Shown piece after piece: positions 45,614 to 54,974 of a stretch of DNA of 64,000 nucleotides. Source of the DNA: CAVZZG01 sp963779685 (GTDB lineage: Bacteria > Actinomycetota > Thermoleophilia > Gaiellales > F1-60-MAGs149); contig CAVZZG010000003.1 of the NCBI GenBank assembly GCA_963779685.1, forward strand, positions 2,232,001-2,296,000, read 5' to 3'. Position 1 is the first letter of the stretch; the number at the start of each line of letters is the position of its first letter. The position numbers and the translations under genes are program-made. The notes below the pieces were generated by a model that worked only from the letters and a program-made list of their open reading frames with translations, was not told the DNA's origin and ran no database searches.

Positions 45614-46689
45614 TGCGGGCGGCCGTCCTCCACGAGGTCGGTGCGCCGCTGCAGGTCGAAGAGGTCGAGGTCGGCGCGCCACGGGCGGGCGAGGTTGCCG
45701 TGCGGCTCGTCGCGAGCGGCGTGTGCCACTCCGACCTGCACACCATCGACGGATCGTTCCCGTGGCCGTTGCCGGCCATCTTCGGCCACGAAGGCGCCGG
45801 CATCGTCGAGGCCGCCGGCCCCGGTGTCACCGCCGTCGCCGCGGGCGATCACGTCATCCTGACGTGGCTGCCGTACTGCGGATCCTGCCCGATGTGCGTC
45901 CGAGGCCGCCCGAACCTGTGCGAACGCCAGGGCTGGTCGGACGCCGGCACCATGATGGACGGCACCGTGCGCTTTCGCGGCCCCTCCGGCCCGATCCACC
46001 ACTGCACCGCATCCTCCTTCGCAGAGCGAACGGTGGTCCCGGCCCAGACGTGCATTCCGGTCGACCCGGCGCTCGACCTCGTCGAGCTCTCGCTGCTCGG
46101 CTGCGCCGTCATGACCGGCGTCGGCGCGGTGCTGAACACCGCAGGCGTCCAGCAGGGAGAGTCGGTGGCCGTGGTCGGCTGCGGCGGCGTCGGGCTCAGC
46201 GTCGTGCAGGGTGCGCGCATCGCCGGTGCCGGACGGATCGTCGCCATCGACCGGGTCCGGGCGAAGCTGGATCTGGCTCGCGAACTCGGAGCCACCGAGA
46301 CGGTCGACGCATCGGCGGCCGATCCGGTCGCCACGCTGGCACCCGGCGTCGATCACGTGTTCGAGGCGATCGGCCGCCCGGCGACCATCGAGCTCGCGAC
46401 GCGTCTGACCGCGCCGGGCGGGCAGGCGGTGCTGATCGGCATGGCGCCGGTGGGTGCGACGGCCAGCTTCGTTCCGCTCGACGTCACGACCGGCGAGCGC
46501 GTGATTCGCGGCTCGTGGTACGGGGGCGTCGTGCCCGACCGCGACTTCCCGCGCCTGCTCGCGCTCTACAGCGACGGGGCGCTGAGGCTCGACCCGCTCG
46601 TCCGCCGCATCGCCCTCGACGACATCAACGCCGCCTTCGACGACATCCGCACCGGCGACGCGGTCCGTTCGGTCGTCGTCTATCCGTGA
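45613..46689 (+). CDS. Zinc-dependent alcohol dehydrogenase (class III-like MDR)
   Basis: 358 residues. Catalytic zinc: GVCHSDLHT and FGHEGAG; structural zinc: CGSCPMCVRGRPNLC; NAD motif VVGCGGVGLSVVQ; substrate region VRFRGPSGPIHHC. Resembles AdhC/formaldehyde-type dehydrogenases. The stop overlaps the CocE gene (GTGA). A close relative is at 57456 (same CHSDLH/HEGAG/CxxCxxC layout). Confidence 0.9.
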   Translation: MRAAVLHEVGAPLQVEEVEVGAPRAGEVAVRLVASGVCHSDLHTIDGSFPWPLPAIFGHEGAGIVEAAGPGVTAVAAGDHVILTWLPYCGSCPMCVRGRPNLCERQGWSDAGTMMDGTVRFRGPSGPIHHCTASSFAERTVVPAQTCIPVDPALDLVELSLLGCAVMTGVGAVLNTAGVQQGESVAVVGCGGVGLSVVQGARIAGAGRIVAIDRVRAKLDLARELGATETVDASAADPVATLAPGVDHVFEAIGRPATIELATRLTAPGGQAVLIGMAPVGATASFVPLDVTTGERVIRGSWYGGVVPDRDFPRLLALYSDGALRLDPLVRRIALDDINAAFDDIRTGDAVRSVVVYP

Positions 46690-48638
46690 ACGCGTTCGAC
46701 ACCTTCATCCCGGCCCGCGACGGCTGCCGGCTCGCAGCGCGGATATGGCTTCCCGAGGACGCCGAGCGGTCGGCCGTGCCGGCGATCCTCGAGTACATCC
46801 CGTACCGCAAGAACGACTGGACGGCGCCGCGCGACGCGTCGCGCCACCCGTGGTACGCGGCGCACGGCTACGCGGCCGTCCGCGTCGACCTCCGCGGCTC
46901 GGGCGACTCCGAGGGCGTGCTGACCGACGAGTACCTGCCGCTGGAGCTGTACGGACGGCTGCGACGTGATCGCCTGGCTCGCGGCGCAGCCATGGTGCAG
47001 CGGCGCGGTCGGCATGATCGGCAAGTCGTGGGGCGGCTTCAACGGCCTGCAGATCGCGGCGCTGCCGGCCGCCGGCGCTGCGGGCCGATCGTCACCGTCT
47101 GCTCGACCGACGACCGCTACGCCGACGACGTGCACTACATGGGCGGCTGCCTGATGGGATCCGACATGCTGCCGTGGGCCTCGACGATGCTCGCCTTCAA
47201 CGCGCGGCCGCCCGACCCGGCGACGTGGGGCGACCGCTGGCGCGAGCTGTGGCTCGAGCGCCTGGCCGGCTCGCCGCCGTTCGTCGAGGAGTGGCTGCGC
47301 CACCCGCGCCGCGACGACTACTGGCGCCACGGGTCGGTCTGCGAGGACTACGGCGCGATCGAGTGCGCCGTCTACGCCGTCGGCGGGCTCGCCGATCCCT
47401 ATCGCAACGCGATCCCACGGCTGCTGGAGGGCCTGCGCTGCCCCCGCAAGGGCCTGATCGGCCCGTGGGCGCACACCTATCCGGACGAGGGGCGGCCGGG
47501 GCCGGCGATCGGCTTCCTGCAGGAGACGGAGCGGTTCTTCGCGCACTGGCTGAAGGGCGAGCACAACGGCGTCATGGACGGCCCGATGCTGCGGGTGTTC
47601 CTCCAGGAGCCCGCACCACCGCAGACGGCCTACGCCGAACGGGCCGGCCGGTGGGTCGGCGAGGAGTGGCCATCGGCGCGCATAGCAGTCCGCGAGATCG
47701 CCTTCCCCGGCCCGGCCCGGTCGATCACGGGCTCCCAGAGCCACGGCGTGCTGGCCGGCACGTTCGTCGCGTGGGGCGAGCCCGCCGACCTGCCGCCGGA
47801 CCAGCGCGGCGAGGACGCGCTGTGCCTGGTCCACGAGTCGGCGCCGCTGACCGGGCGCACCGAGGTGGTGGGCCTCCCCGAGGTCGAGCTCGAGCTCTCG
47901 GTCGACCGGCCAGCGGCGCTCGTGGCCGTGCGCCTCTGCGACGTGGCCGACGACGGCGCGTCGCTGCAGGTGGCGCGGGGGGTCCTGAACCTGGCCCACC
48001 GCGCCGGGCACGACCAGGTGCTTCCGTGCGTCCCCGGCGAGCGCTTCCGGGTCGTCGTCCCGCTCTCCTTCACGGCCCATGCGTTCGTGCCCGGCCGCCG
48101 GATCCGGATCGCGATCTCGCCGACCTGGTGGCCGCACGCCTGGCCGTCGCCGGAACCCGTGCGCATGACCGTTCACGCCGCGACCCTCCGCCTCCCCGAG
48201 CGCCCGCCGGATCCTGCCGACGCGGAGCTCGATCCGTTCCTGCCGCCCGAGCAGGCCCCGCCGCTGCGGATGGAGCAACTCGGCGGCTTCCCGTCCACCC
48301 GCGTCGTCGAGCGCGACCTCGCCACCGGCCTCACGCGGGTCGTCTACCACGCCGACTGGGGCTCCCGCCGCCTGCTCGTCGACGCCGGGCTGGAGTGCGA
48401 GGACTGGAACACCGACACGTTCGAGATCCGCGACGGCGAGCCGCTCTCGGCCCGTGTGACCTGTGAGTGGGAGGTCGCGGTCGGGCGCGAGGCGTGGCGG
48501 ACGCGGATCCGCACCTGGTCGGAGCTCACGGCCGATGCGACCACGTTCACGACCGTCAACCGCGTGCGGGCATTCGAGGGAGACGAGCTCGTGTTCGAGC
48601 GCGAGCGGACATTCACCGCTCCCCGCGACGGCAGCTGA
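46686..48638 (+). CDS. CocE/NonD family hydrolase, three +1 frameshifts
   Basis: GTG start; about 649 residues corrected. X-Pro dipeptidyl-peptidase/cocaine-esterase fold: ILEYIPYRKNDWTAPRD, nucleophile elbow GMIGKSWGGFNG, VTVCSTDDRYADDVHYMGG, acid GLADPYR and His in GPWAHTYPD, then a jelly-roll C-terminus. Three extra bases (near 46953, 47065 and 47083) interrupt 130 bp around the nucleophile; removing them gives ELYDGCDVIAWL and IAALRPPALRPIVTV. Because there are three, total length remains 3n. The catalytic triad is intact. Likely an esterase or peptidase for amino-acid-type esters. Confidence 0.8.
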   Translation: MNAFDTFIPARDGCRLAARIWLPEDAERSAVPAILEYIPYRKNDWTAPRDASRHPWYAAHGYAAVRVDLRGSGDSEGVLTDEYLPLELYGRLRRDRLARGAAMVQRRGRHDRQVVGRLQRPADRGAAGRRRCGPIVTVCSTDDRYADDVHYMGGCLMGSDMLPWASTMLAFNARPPDPATWGDRWRELWLERLAGSPPFVEEWLRHPRRDDYWRHGSVCEDYGAIECAVYAVGGLADPYRNAIPRLLEGLRCPRKGLIGPWAHTYPDEGRPGPAIGFLQETERFFAHWLKGEHNGVMDGPMLRVFLQEPAPPQTAYAERAGRWVGEEWPSARIAVREIAFPGPARSITGSQSHGVLAGTFVAWGEPADLPPDQRGEDALCLVHESAPLTGRTEVVGLPEVELELSVDRPAALVAVRLCDVADDGASLQVARGVLNLAHRAGHDQVLPCVPGERFRVVVPLSFTAHAFVPGRRIRIAISPTWWPHAWPSPEPVRMTVHAATLRLPERPPDPADAELDPFLPPEQAPPLRMEQLGGFPSTRVVERDLATGLTRVVYHADWGSRRLLVDAGLECEDWNTDTFEIRDGEPLSARVTCEWEVAVGREAWRTRIRTWSELTADATTFTTVNRVRAFEGDELVFERERTFTAPRDGS

Positions 48639-48640
48639 TC

Positions 48641-49618
48641 TTACTCGCGTGCCAGGGCGCGCAGCTCGGCCGTGATGCGGTCGACCGACGGCGCCCAGGC
48701 GTCCTCCAGCACGTCGCTGTACGGGATCGGCGTGTCGTCGGCGGCGATGATGCGGGGCGCGGCGTCCAGCGAGGTGAAGGCGGTGGCGGCGATGCGCGCC
48801 GTGATGGTCGCGCCCCAGGAGCCGCCGACCGGGCATTCCTGGACGCACGCGAGCCGTCCCGTGCGGGCGACGCTGGCGGTGATGGTGCCCAGGTCGAGCG
48901 GCACCAGCGTCCGCGGGTCGATGATCTCCACCTCGATCCCCTCGGCCGCAAGCGCGGCCGCCGCCTCGACGGCGCGATGGCGCATGAGCTGCGTGGCGAC
49001 GACCGTGACGTCGCGACCGGCCCGCACCACCGCCGCCTCCCCGAGCCTGCCGGGCGTCGACGTGTCGACGTCGTCGCGACGGCCCATCAGACCCTTGTGC
49101 TCGAGCACGATCACCGGGTCGTCGTCGCGGATCGCGGCGCGCAGCAGCGCGTACGCGTCCCCCGCCGTGGCCGGTACCGCGAGCTTCAGGCCGGGGATGT
49201 TGAGGAACCAGCTCTCCACCGTCTGCGAGTGCTGGGCGGCGAACCCCACGCCGCCGCCGTTCGCCATCCGGATCGTCATGGGCGCAGTCAGCTGGCCGCC
49301 CGTCATGTAGTGCAGCTTCGCGGCCTGGTTGGCGATCTGGTCGAAGCAGACGGCGGCGAAGTCGGCGAACATGATCTCGGCGACGGGCCGCAAGCCGGTG
49401 GCGGCTGCACCCAGCGCGCAGCCCACGATCGCCTGCTCGGCGATCGGCGTATCGCGCACGCGGTCGCTACCGAACCGCTCGACCAGGCCGACCGTGGTCT
49501 TGAAGACGCCGCCGGCGGCCGCCACGTCCTCGCCGAACAGGACCACGTCCGGATCCGACTCCAGCTCGTCGGCCATGGCCCGGATGACCGCCTCGCGGTA
49601 GGTCAGCTCCTCGACCAC
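48641..49618 (-). CDS. 2-oxo acid dehydrogenase E1 component, beta subunit
   Basis: 325 residues, GTG start. Transketolase-fold beta subunit: ELTYREAVIRAMADELESD start, GEDVAAAGGVFKTT, DTPIAEQAIVG, ANGGGVGFAAQHSQ and a C-terminal domain with QECPVGGSWGAT. Overlaps the alpha-subunit stop by 16 nt, so they are coupled. Forms an alpha2beta2 E1 (acetoin-, pyruvate- or branched-chain-type). No E2 or E3 gene is in the window, so the rest of the complex must be elsewhere. Confidence 0.9.
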   Translation of the reverse strand: MVEELTYREAVIRAMADELESDPDVVLFGEDVAAAGGVFKTTVGLVERFGSDRVRDTPIAEQAIVGCALGAAATGLRPVAEIMFADFAAVCFDQIANQAAKLHYMTGGQLTAPMTIRMANGGGVGFAAQHSQTVESWFLNIPGLKLAVPATAGDAYALLRAAIRDDDPVIVLEHKGLMGRRDDVDTSTPGRLGEAAVVRAGRDVTVVATQLMRHRAVEAAAALAAEGIEVEIIDPRTLVPLDLGTITASVARTGRLACVQECPVGGSWGATITARIAATAFTSLDAAPRIIAADDTPIPYSDVLEDAWAPSVDRITAELRALARE

Positions 49619-50556
49619 ACGTCCTCCATCCGCTCTGCCGGGTCGGGGGCGGGCCAGGTCATCACGTCGTCGACCATCGCCCGCACGCGCCGCCGGACCG
49701 CCGCTCGCAGCTCCTGCTCGGCATCCGCGGCGAGCACGTCGCGCGCCTGCAGCTGCCGCGCGAACAGATCGATCGGGTCGCGCTCGAGCCAGCGCTCCAG
49801 CTCGCCGTCCGGCCGGTAGGTCGCCGGATCGGTGCGGGAGTGCCCCTTGTGGCGATAGGTGAGGGCCTCGATCAACGTCGGCCCCTCGCCACGGCGCGCG
49901 CGGGCGGCGGCCTCCGCCACGACCTCCCGGACCGCCAGCAGATCGTTGCCGTCGACCTGCAGTCCGGGGATGCCGTAGCTCGTCGCCCGGTCGGCAAGGC
50001 GGGTGATCGCCGTCGTCGTCGCGAGCGGCGAGTACTCGCCATACAGGTTGTTCTCGATCACGACCACCACCGGCAGCCGCCACACGGCGGCCATGTTCAT
50101 GGCCTCGTGGAACGCGCCGATGTTCGTCGACCCGTCGCCGGTGAAGGCCAGCGCCACGGCACCGCTGCGCTTCACCTGCGCCGTGAGCGCGATACCGAGC
50201 GCGAACGGCAGCTGCGCGCCGACGGTCGCGAACGAGCCGAGCGCGCCGACCCCGACGTCGGTCAGATGCATCGATCCGCCCTTGCCCCGGCAGAGGCCCC
50301 CGGCCTTGCCGAGGATCTCGGCCATCGTGCGGTCGAGCGGCGCGCCGCTCGCGAGCACCGCGCCGTGGCCCCGGTACGTGCAGACCATGCCGTCGCCCGG
50401 TTCGAGCGCGGCGCAGGCGCCGACGGCGACCGCCTCCTGCCCCTGGTAGAGGTGGGTCGAACCGCGCACGAGGTTGAGCGTGAACAGCCGCTGGCACTCG
50501 TCTTCGAAGGCGCGAATCTCGAGCATCCGGGTGTGGAGGGCGATCGGGTCGGGCAT
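49603..50556 (-). CDS. 2-oxo acid dehydrogenase E1 component, alpha subunit
   Basis: 317 residues. Thiamine-diphosphate site GDGSTNIGAFHEAMNMAA followed by NN after the spacing expected of the GDG-x26-N motif; GQEAVAVGACAAL and YRGHGAVLASG are E1-alpha hallmarks and YRHKGHSRTDPATYR is the activation-loop region. Closest to acetoin dehydrogenase E1 alpha. ATG at 50556; divergent from the PotBCA operon, the two promoters sharing 98 bp. Confidence 0.9.
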   Translation of the reverse strand: MPDPIALHTRMLEIRAFEDECQRLFTLNLVRGSTHLYQGQEAVAVGACAALEPGDGMVCTYRGHGAVLASGAPLDRTMAEILGKAGGLCRGKGGSMHLTDVGVGALGSFATVGAQLPFALGIALTAQVKRSGAVALAFTGDGSTNIGAFHEAMNMAAVWRLPVVVVIENNLYGEYSPLATTTAITRLADRATSYGIPGLQVDGNDLLAVREVVAEAAARARRGEGPTLIEALTYRHKGHSRTDPATYRPDGELERWLERDPIDLFARQLQARDVLAADAEQELRAAVRRRVRAMVDDVMTWPAPDPAERMEDVWSRS

Positions 50557-50613
50557 GCCGTGCGCGACGGTACAGGCTCCGTCGATCGGCGTCAAAGCGC
50601 CGGCGCCGAGCGG

Positions 50614-50643
50614 TTGCGTGCCGCGTGCGCCGGCAAGTACGAT
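50614..50643 (+). promoter_or_regulatory. Putative sigma-70 promoter of the PotBCA operon
   Basis: TTGCGT (50614-50619), 18-bp spacer and TACGAT (50638-50643), 11 bp before the ATG at 50655, which would give a very short leader or leaderless mRNA. No strong ribosome-binding site precedes this ATG, in keeping with that. Confidence 0.42.
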
Positions 50644-50654
50644 GCCGGCCCACC

Positions 50655-51551
50655 ATGGCGAGTGCGGAGGCTGGACGAACGACGACGCGGCGCGTGGCGC
50701 TGGGACCGATCGCACTCACGATGCCGGCGGTGCTGGGGCTGCTCGTGTTCTTCATCGCCCCGTTCGCGACGTTCGCGGTGTACTCGTTCATGACCTCGGG
50801 CCTGTTCGACGTGTCGCGCCCGTTCACGACCGCGGCCTACCAGACGGTGCTCGGCTCGAACGTCAACAAGACGCTGGCGGGCAACTCGTTCTGGACCGGT
50901 TTCTACGCGGCGACCGCCACGGTCGGCATCTCCCTGCCCATCGCCTTCTGGCTCCGGTACGCCGCCGGTCGCTGGCAGGTGCCGGTGCTCTTCCTCATCA
51001 CCGCCACCCTGTTCGCGTCGTACCTGGTGCGGATCTACGCGTGGCGGACGATCCTCGGGCGCCGCGGCGTGCTGAACACGGGCCTCGAGAGCCTCGGCCT
51101 GATCCACGACCCGCTGCAGTTCCTGCTGTACAGCCGGTTCGCCGTCACCGTCGCCCTGGTTCACATCTTCCTGCCGTACACCGTGCTGGTGCTCTACGCC
51201 GCGTTCGGGCCGATCGGCGCGGGGCTGCTGGAGGCGGCGCAGGACCTCGGCGCCGGGGCACTGCGCCGCTGGACGCGGGTGATCCTCCCGCTCGTCGCCG
51301 CCCCCGCGGCGACGGCCTTCGTGTTCGTGTTCGTGCTCTCGGCATCGGACTACGTGACGCCCGAGTTCCTCGGTGGCAAGGACGGGATCATGATCGGGGT
51401 GCGCGTCAAGGAGAGCTTCGTGTCGACCGGCGACTGGCCGCTCGGGGCGGCGATGGCGATCTCGATGCTGGTCGCGTTCGTGGTCCTCTACGGCCTCGTC
51501 ATGCTCGCCCTGCGCCTGCTCGGCGTGCGGAGAGTGCGGTTCGTGTCGTGA
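50655..51551 (+). CDS. ABC transporter permease (PotB-type)
   Basis: 298 residues, six membrane segments starting ALTMPAVLGLLVFFIAPFATF. The EAA loop reads EAAQDLGAGALRRWTRVILP; YVTPEFLGGKDGIMIG is typical of PotB. Overlaps the next permease by GTGA (51548-51551). Together with PotC and PotA it forms a polyamine-opine-type importer; the only candidate binding protein in the window is at 41344. Confidence 0.88.
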   Translation: MASAEAGRTTTRRVALGPIALTMPAVLGLLVFFIAPFATFAVYSFMTSGLFDVSRPFTTAAYQTVLGSNVNKTLAGNSFWTGFYAATATVGISLPIAFWLRYAAGRWQVPVLFLITATLFASYLVRIYAWRTILGRRGVLNTGLESLGLIHDPLQFLLYSRFAVTVALVHIFLPYTVLVLYAAFGPIGAGLLEAAQDLGAGALRRWTRVILPLVAAPAATAFVFVFVLSASDYVTPEFLGGKDGIMIGVRVKESFVSTGDWPLGAAMAISMLVAFVVLYGLVMLALRLLGVRRVRFVS

Positions 51552-52378
51552 GGTCGGAGCGACAGCGCAGCCCCGTCACCGGCGTGATCGTGCTGCTGGC
51601 CCTGATCTTCCTGTACGCGCCGCTGGCGATCGTCGTCCTCTTCTCGTTCCACTCGACGGGCAACCTGTCGTTCCCGTTCCAGGGCTTCTCGACGCGCTGG
51701 TACCGCGAAGTGCTCGACTCGGAGGAGTTCCGCGCCGCGCTCCGTGCGAGCACGATCGTGGCCGTGTCGGTCAGCCTGGTGACGGTCGTGATCGGCACCG
51801 CGGCCGCCTACGGCCTGACCCGGGTGCCCGGCCGGCTGCGGCCGCCACTCGCGTTCCTGTTCTTCCTGCCGCTGACGATCCCGGGCCTGTTCATCGGCAT
51901 CGGCCTGCTCACGTGGTTCACGAAGTTCAACGTCCAGGCCAGCCTGACGACCGTCACGATCGCTCACCTGGTGTACGTCTTTCCGTACTTCCTGCTGATC
52001 GCCGTGGCGGCCCTCGACCGGCTCGACGTGGCCCTCGAGGAATCGGCGCAGGACCTCGGCGCGAGCCCGTGGCTCGTGTTCCGGCGCGTCACCCTCCCCC
52101 AGATCTGGCCGCTACTGGCGGGAGCCACCTCGCTCGCGTTCGCGCTGTCGTTCGACGAGTTCATCATCACGTTCTTCGTGATCGGGCCGCAATCGACGCT
52201 TCCCATGTACATCTGGTCGAGCCTCCGCCGCACCGTCGACCCGAGCATCAACGTCATCTCGACGCTGCTCATGGCGATCACCCTGCTGCTGTGGATCGTC
52301 GCGTTCGCGTTCACCCTCCGCGCCGAGCGTCAGAGACAACGCACGCGTGACGCGGCGACACCGGGAGTACTGGTATGA
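51548..52378 (+). CDS. ABC transporter permease (PotC-type)
   Basis: 276 residues, GTG start. First span GVIVLLALIFLYAPLAIVVLF then FSFHSTGNLSFPFQGFSTRWY, characteristic of PotC; EAA loop EESAQDLGASPWLVFRRVTLP; FDEFIITFFVIGP near the end is diagnostic. Overlaps the ATPase gene by ATGA (52375-52378). Confidence 0.9.
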   Translation: MRSERQRSPVTGVIVLLALIFLYAPLAIVVLFSFHSTGNLSFPFQGFSTRWYREVLDSEEFRAALRASTIVAVSVSLVTVVIGTAAAYGLTRVPGRLRPPLAFLFFLPLTIPGLFIGIGLLTWFTKFNVQASLTTVTIAHLVYVFPYFLLIAVAALDRLDVALEESAQDLGASPWLVFRRVTLPQIWPLLAGATSLAFALSFDEFIITFFVIGPQSTLPMYIWSSLRRTVDPSINVISTLLMAITLLLWIVAFAFTLRAERQRQRTRDAATPGVLV

Positions 52379-53425
52379 GCGAGCCCAGGTCGCCGCGCGT
52401 GCACATCCAGGGCGTGACCCAGCGCTACGGCAGCGTCACCGCCCTCGACGACGTCGTCGCTCGAGATCGCCGACGGCGAGCTGCTCACCCTGCTCGGGCC
52501 CTCCGGGTGCGGCAAGACGACGCTGCTGCGCGTGATCGCCGGGTTCATCCGGCCCACCAACGGCCGGGTGCTCCTGGCCGGGACCGACGTCACGGGCACG
52601 CCGCCGCACAAGCGCCCCGTCAACATGGTGTTCCAGCGGCCGACTTTGTTTCCGCATCTCGACGTCGCCGGGAACGTCGCGTTCGGGCTGCGCATCGCCC
52701 GCGTCTCGCGGTCGGAGCAGAAGCAGCGCGTCGCCGAGGCGCTCGCGCTGGTGCGGCTCGAGGGGTACGGCGATCGCCGGGCGCACGAGCTGTCCGGCGG
52801 CCAGATGCAGCGGGTCGCGCTCGCGCGGGCGCTGGTGAACCGCCCGCAGGTCCTGCTGCTGGACGAGCCGCTGTCGGCGCTCGACCTGAAGATCCGGCTG
52901 GAGATGGAGGTCGAGCTGCGACGGGTGCACCGCGAGACGGGCGCGACGTTCGTCTACGTCACGCACGACCAGCGCGAGGCGCTGGCGCTGTCCGACCGGA
53001 TCGCCGTGTTCGACGCCGGCCGCCTGATCCAGATCGATGCGCCGCAGGACATCTACCGCCGGCCGGCGACGTCGTTCGCGGCCCGCTTCGTCGGCGACGC
53101 GAACGTGATCCCGGGCGAGGCGGCAGTCGGATCGATCGATATCGGCGGCACGCGGCTGCCGATCACGACCGACATGACCGGGCCGGCGTGGCTCGTGCTG
53201 CGCCCCGAGCTGGTCGGCGTCGTGCCGGGGCCGGAGGGGCCGCTGGTGGGGACGATCACCGACGTCGCGTTCCGCGGCACGGGCTTCACGTACCGGGTCG
53301 ACGTGGCCGGCCTCCCCGAGGCCGTGAAGGCCGAGGCGACGTCGGGCACGGCGATCGAGGTCGGCACGACCGTCACCCTGCGGGTCGACCCGACCAGCTG
53401 CGTGCTCCTGCCCCGGGACAGCTGA
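52375..53425 (+). CDS. ABC transporter ATP-binding protein (PotA-type), one +1 frameshift
   Basis: About 349 residues corrected. Walker A GPSGCGKTT, Q-loop VFQRPTLFPHL, signature LSGGQMQRVALARAL, Walker B VLLLDEPLSALD, switch VTHDQREA and a C-terminal TOBE-type domain. An extra base at about 52453-52457 breaks the frame between RVHIQGVTQRYGSVTAL and the Walker A; removing it gives DDVSLEIADGELLTLLG. Length 3n+1. All functional motifs are intact. Overlaps PotC by ATGA and the next SDR by one base. Confidence 0.86.
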
Positions 53426-54135
53426 TGGACCTCGGTCTCACCGGCGCCCACGTGCTGGTCGCCGGCGCCAGCCGGGGCATCGGCGCCGAGGTCGTGCGGG
53501 CGTTCCGGGCCGAGGGCGCGCGCGTCACGGCCTGCGCGCGGCACCCGAACGCGATCGCACCGCTGGCGGGCGACGTGTCGACCCTCGAGGGCGTCCGGGC
53601 GATCGTCGCCGCCGCCCACGACGTCGCGCCGGTCGACGTGGTGGTGCCGGTGGCGACGGCGAACGGCGAGACGGGCACCGAGGACGAGTACGCCGCCGCC
53701 TTCGCCGTCGACCTGATGGCGGCCGTCCGCCTCGTCGACGAGCTGAAGCGCACGCAGCCCGGCATCCCGTTCGCGGCCTGCGCCTTCGCGTCGGTGCACG
53801 GGATGACCGGCGAGACCCGTCACCACGCCTACAGCGTCATGAAGGCGGCGCTGCTCGCCTGGGTGAAGAACGCCGCGGTCGCGAATGCGCCGCTGGGGAT
53901 CCGCGTCAACGCGGTGGCGCCCGGCGCGATCGACACGCCGGGCGGCTACTGGGAGACCGCCCGCACCGAGGACCCGGCCTACCACGCCGCCACGCTGGCC
54001 GGCATCCCCGGCGGCCGGTTCGGACGGCCCGAGGAGGTCGCGGACGCCGTGGTCTTCCTCTGCTCGCGCCGAGCGACGTGGATCACCGGAGCGACGCTGC
54101 TCGTCGATGGCGGCGAGCACAAGGGCATCCACTGA
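53425..54135 (+). CDS. Short-chain dehydrogenase/reductase
   Basis: 236 residues. VLVAGASRGIGAEVV, catalytic FASVHGMTGETRHHAYSVMKAA (Ser-Tyr-Lys), NAVAPGAIDTPGG and GATLLVDGGEH. Shares one base with the ATPase stop (TGATG at 53423-53427), so it is co-translated with the transporter and likely handles its substrate or product. Confidence 0.86.
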   Translation: MDLGLTGAHVLVAGASRGIGAEVVRAFRAEGARVTACARHPNAIAPLAGDVSTLEGVRAIVAAAHDVAPVDVVVPVATANGETGTEDEYAAAFAVDLMAAVRLVDELKRTQPGIPFAACAFASVHGMTGETRHHAYSVMKAALLAWVKNAAVANAPLGIRVNAVAPGAIDTPGGYWETARTEDPAYHAATLAGIPGGRFGRPEEVADAVVFLCSRRATWITGATLLVDGGEHKGIH

Positions 54136-54145
54136 CCCGACGCCG

Positions 54146-54970
54146 GTGACGGTCGCGCTCGCGCTGCTCTGCGCCGGGCTCTGGGGCGCCATGGAGCTGT
54201 TGTTCCTGCAGCTCGCCAAGGCGTACGGCGCGATCGCGCTGATCGGCTGGCTGGCGATCGGGGGCCTGGTGCTCGCCACACCACTCGCGCTGCTGTCGGG
54301 CGCGCCGCCCGGCGGCAGCCGGGCGCTGGCCCTGGCGCTGGCGGCCAACCTGGTGAACGTGGCCGCGACGACGCTGTACTTCGTCGCGCTCGAGCGCGGG
54401 CGCCTGTCGGTGATCTCGCCGGTGATCACCACCCAGGCCGCCGTGGCGGTCGTGCTCGGCGTGATCCTGTTCGACGAGCACCTGTCCACGCCGGCCGCGA
54501 TCGGCGTCGCCGGAGCCGCCGCCGGCGTTGCCCTGGCGGCCGCGGGCAGGAGCTCGATCGCGGGCGGAGGAGGCACCGTGCTGGCGATGGTGTCGGCGCT
54601 CCTCTACGGCGTCTACGTGATCGCCCTGTCCGCCACCGCACAGGATGCCGGGATCCTCTGGACGATCCTCACCTACCGCTTCGCGGTCGTCGTCGTGATG
54701 GCGCCGTGGCTGCTGCGCCACCAGCGGTTGCGGCGACCGCCCTGGCGCCTGGTGGTGCCCGCGCTGGTGCTCGAGACGGCGGGGTTCGCGGCCTACATCG
54801 CCGCCTTCGCGCGGGGACCGGTCGCGATCGCCGCGCCGATCGCGATCCAGTACTCGACGATCGCGGTCATCCTCGCCGCCGCCGTGCTGGGCGAACGGCT
54901 CCTGGTCCGTCAGTGGCTGGGCGTCGCGCTCGTGATCGGTTCGGTGTCGCTGATCGCGGCGGCCGGCTGA
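54146..54970 (+). CDS. EamA/DMT-family permease
   Basis: 274 residues, GTG start. Ten short membrane helices in two EamA repeats: ALLCAGLWGAMELLFL begins repeat one and MVSALLYGVYVIALS repeat two; GVILFDEHLS and AAVLGERLL are the conserved helix-4 motifs. Drug/metabolite-type exporter or importer, substrate unknown. Last gene of the PotBCA-SDR operon, suggesting a second transport step. Confidence 0.83.
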   Translation: MTVALALLCAGLWGAMELLFLQLAKAYGAIALIGWLAIGGLVLATPLALLSGAPPGGSRALALALAANLVNVAATTLYFVALERGRLSVISPVITTQAAVAVVLGVILFDEHLSTPAAIGVAGAAAGVALAAAGRSSIAGGGGTVLAMVSALLYGVYVIALSATAQDAGILWTILTYRFAVVVVMAPWLLRHQRLRRPPWRLVVPALVLETAGFAAYIAAFARGPVAIAAPIAIQYSTIAVILAAAVLGERLLVRQWLGVALVIGSVSLIAAAG

Positions 54971-54974
54971 TCGC

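Noticed and set aside
46686..48638. CocE gene as three separate short genes
   Set aside because: The fragments join into one family sequence with the triad present when three single bases are removed, and total length is 3n.
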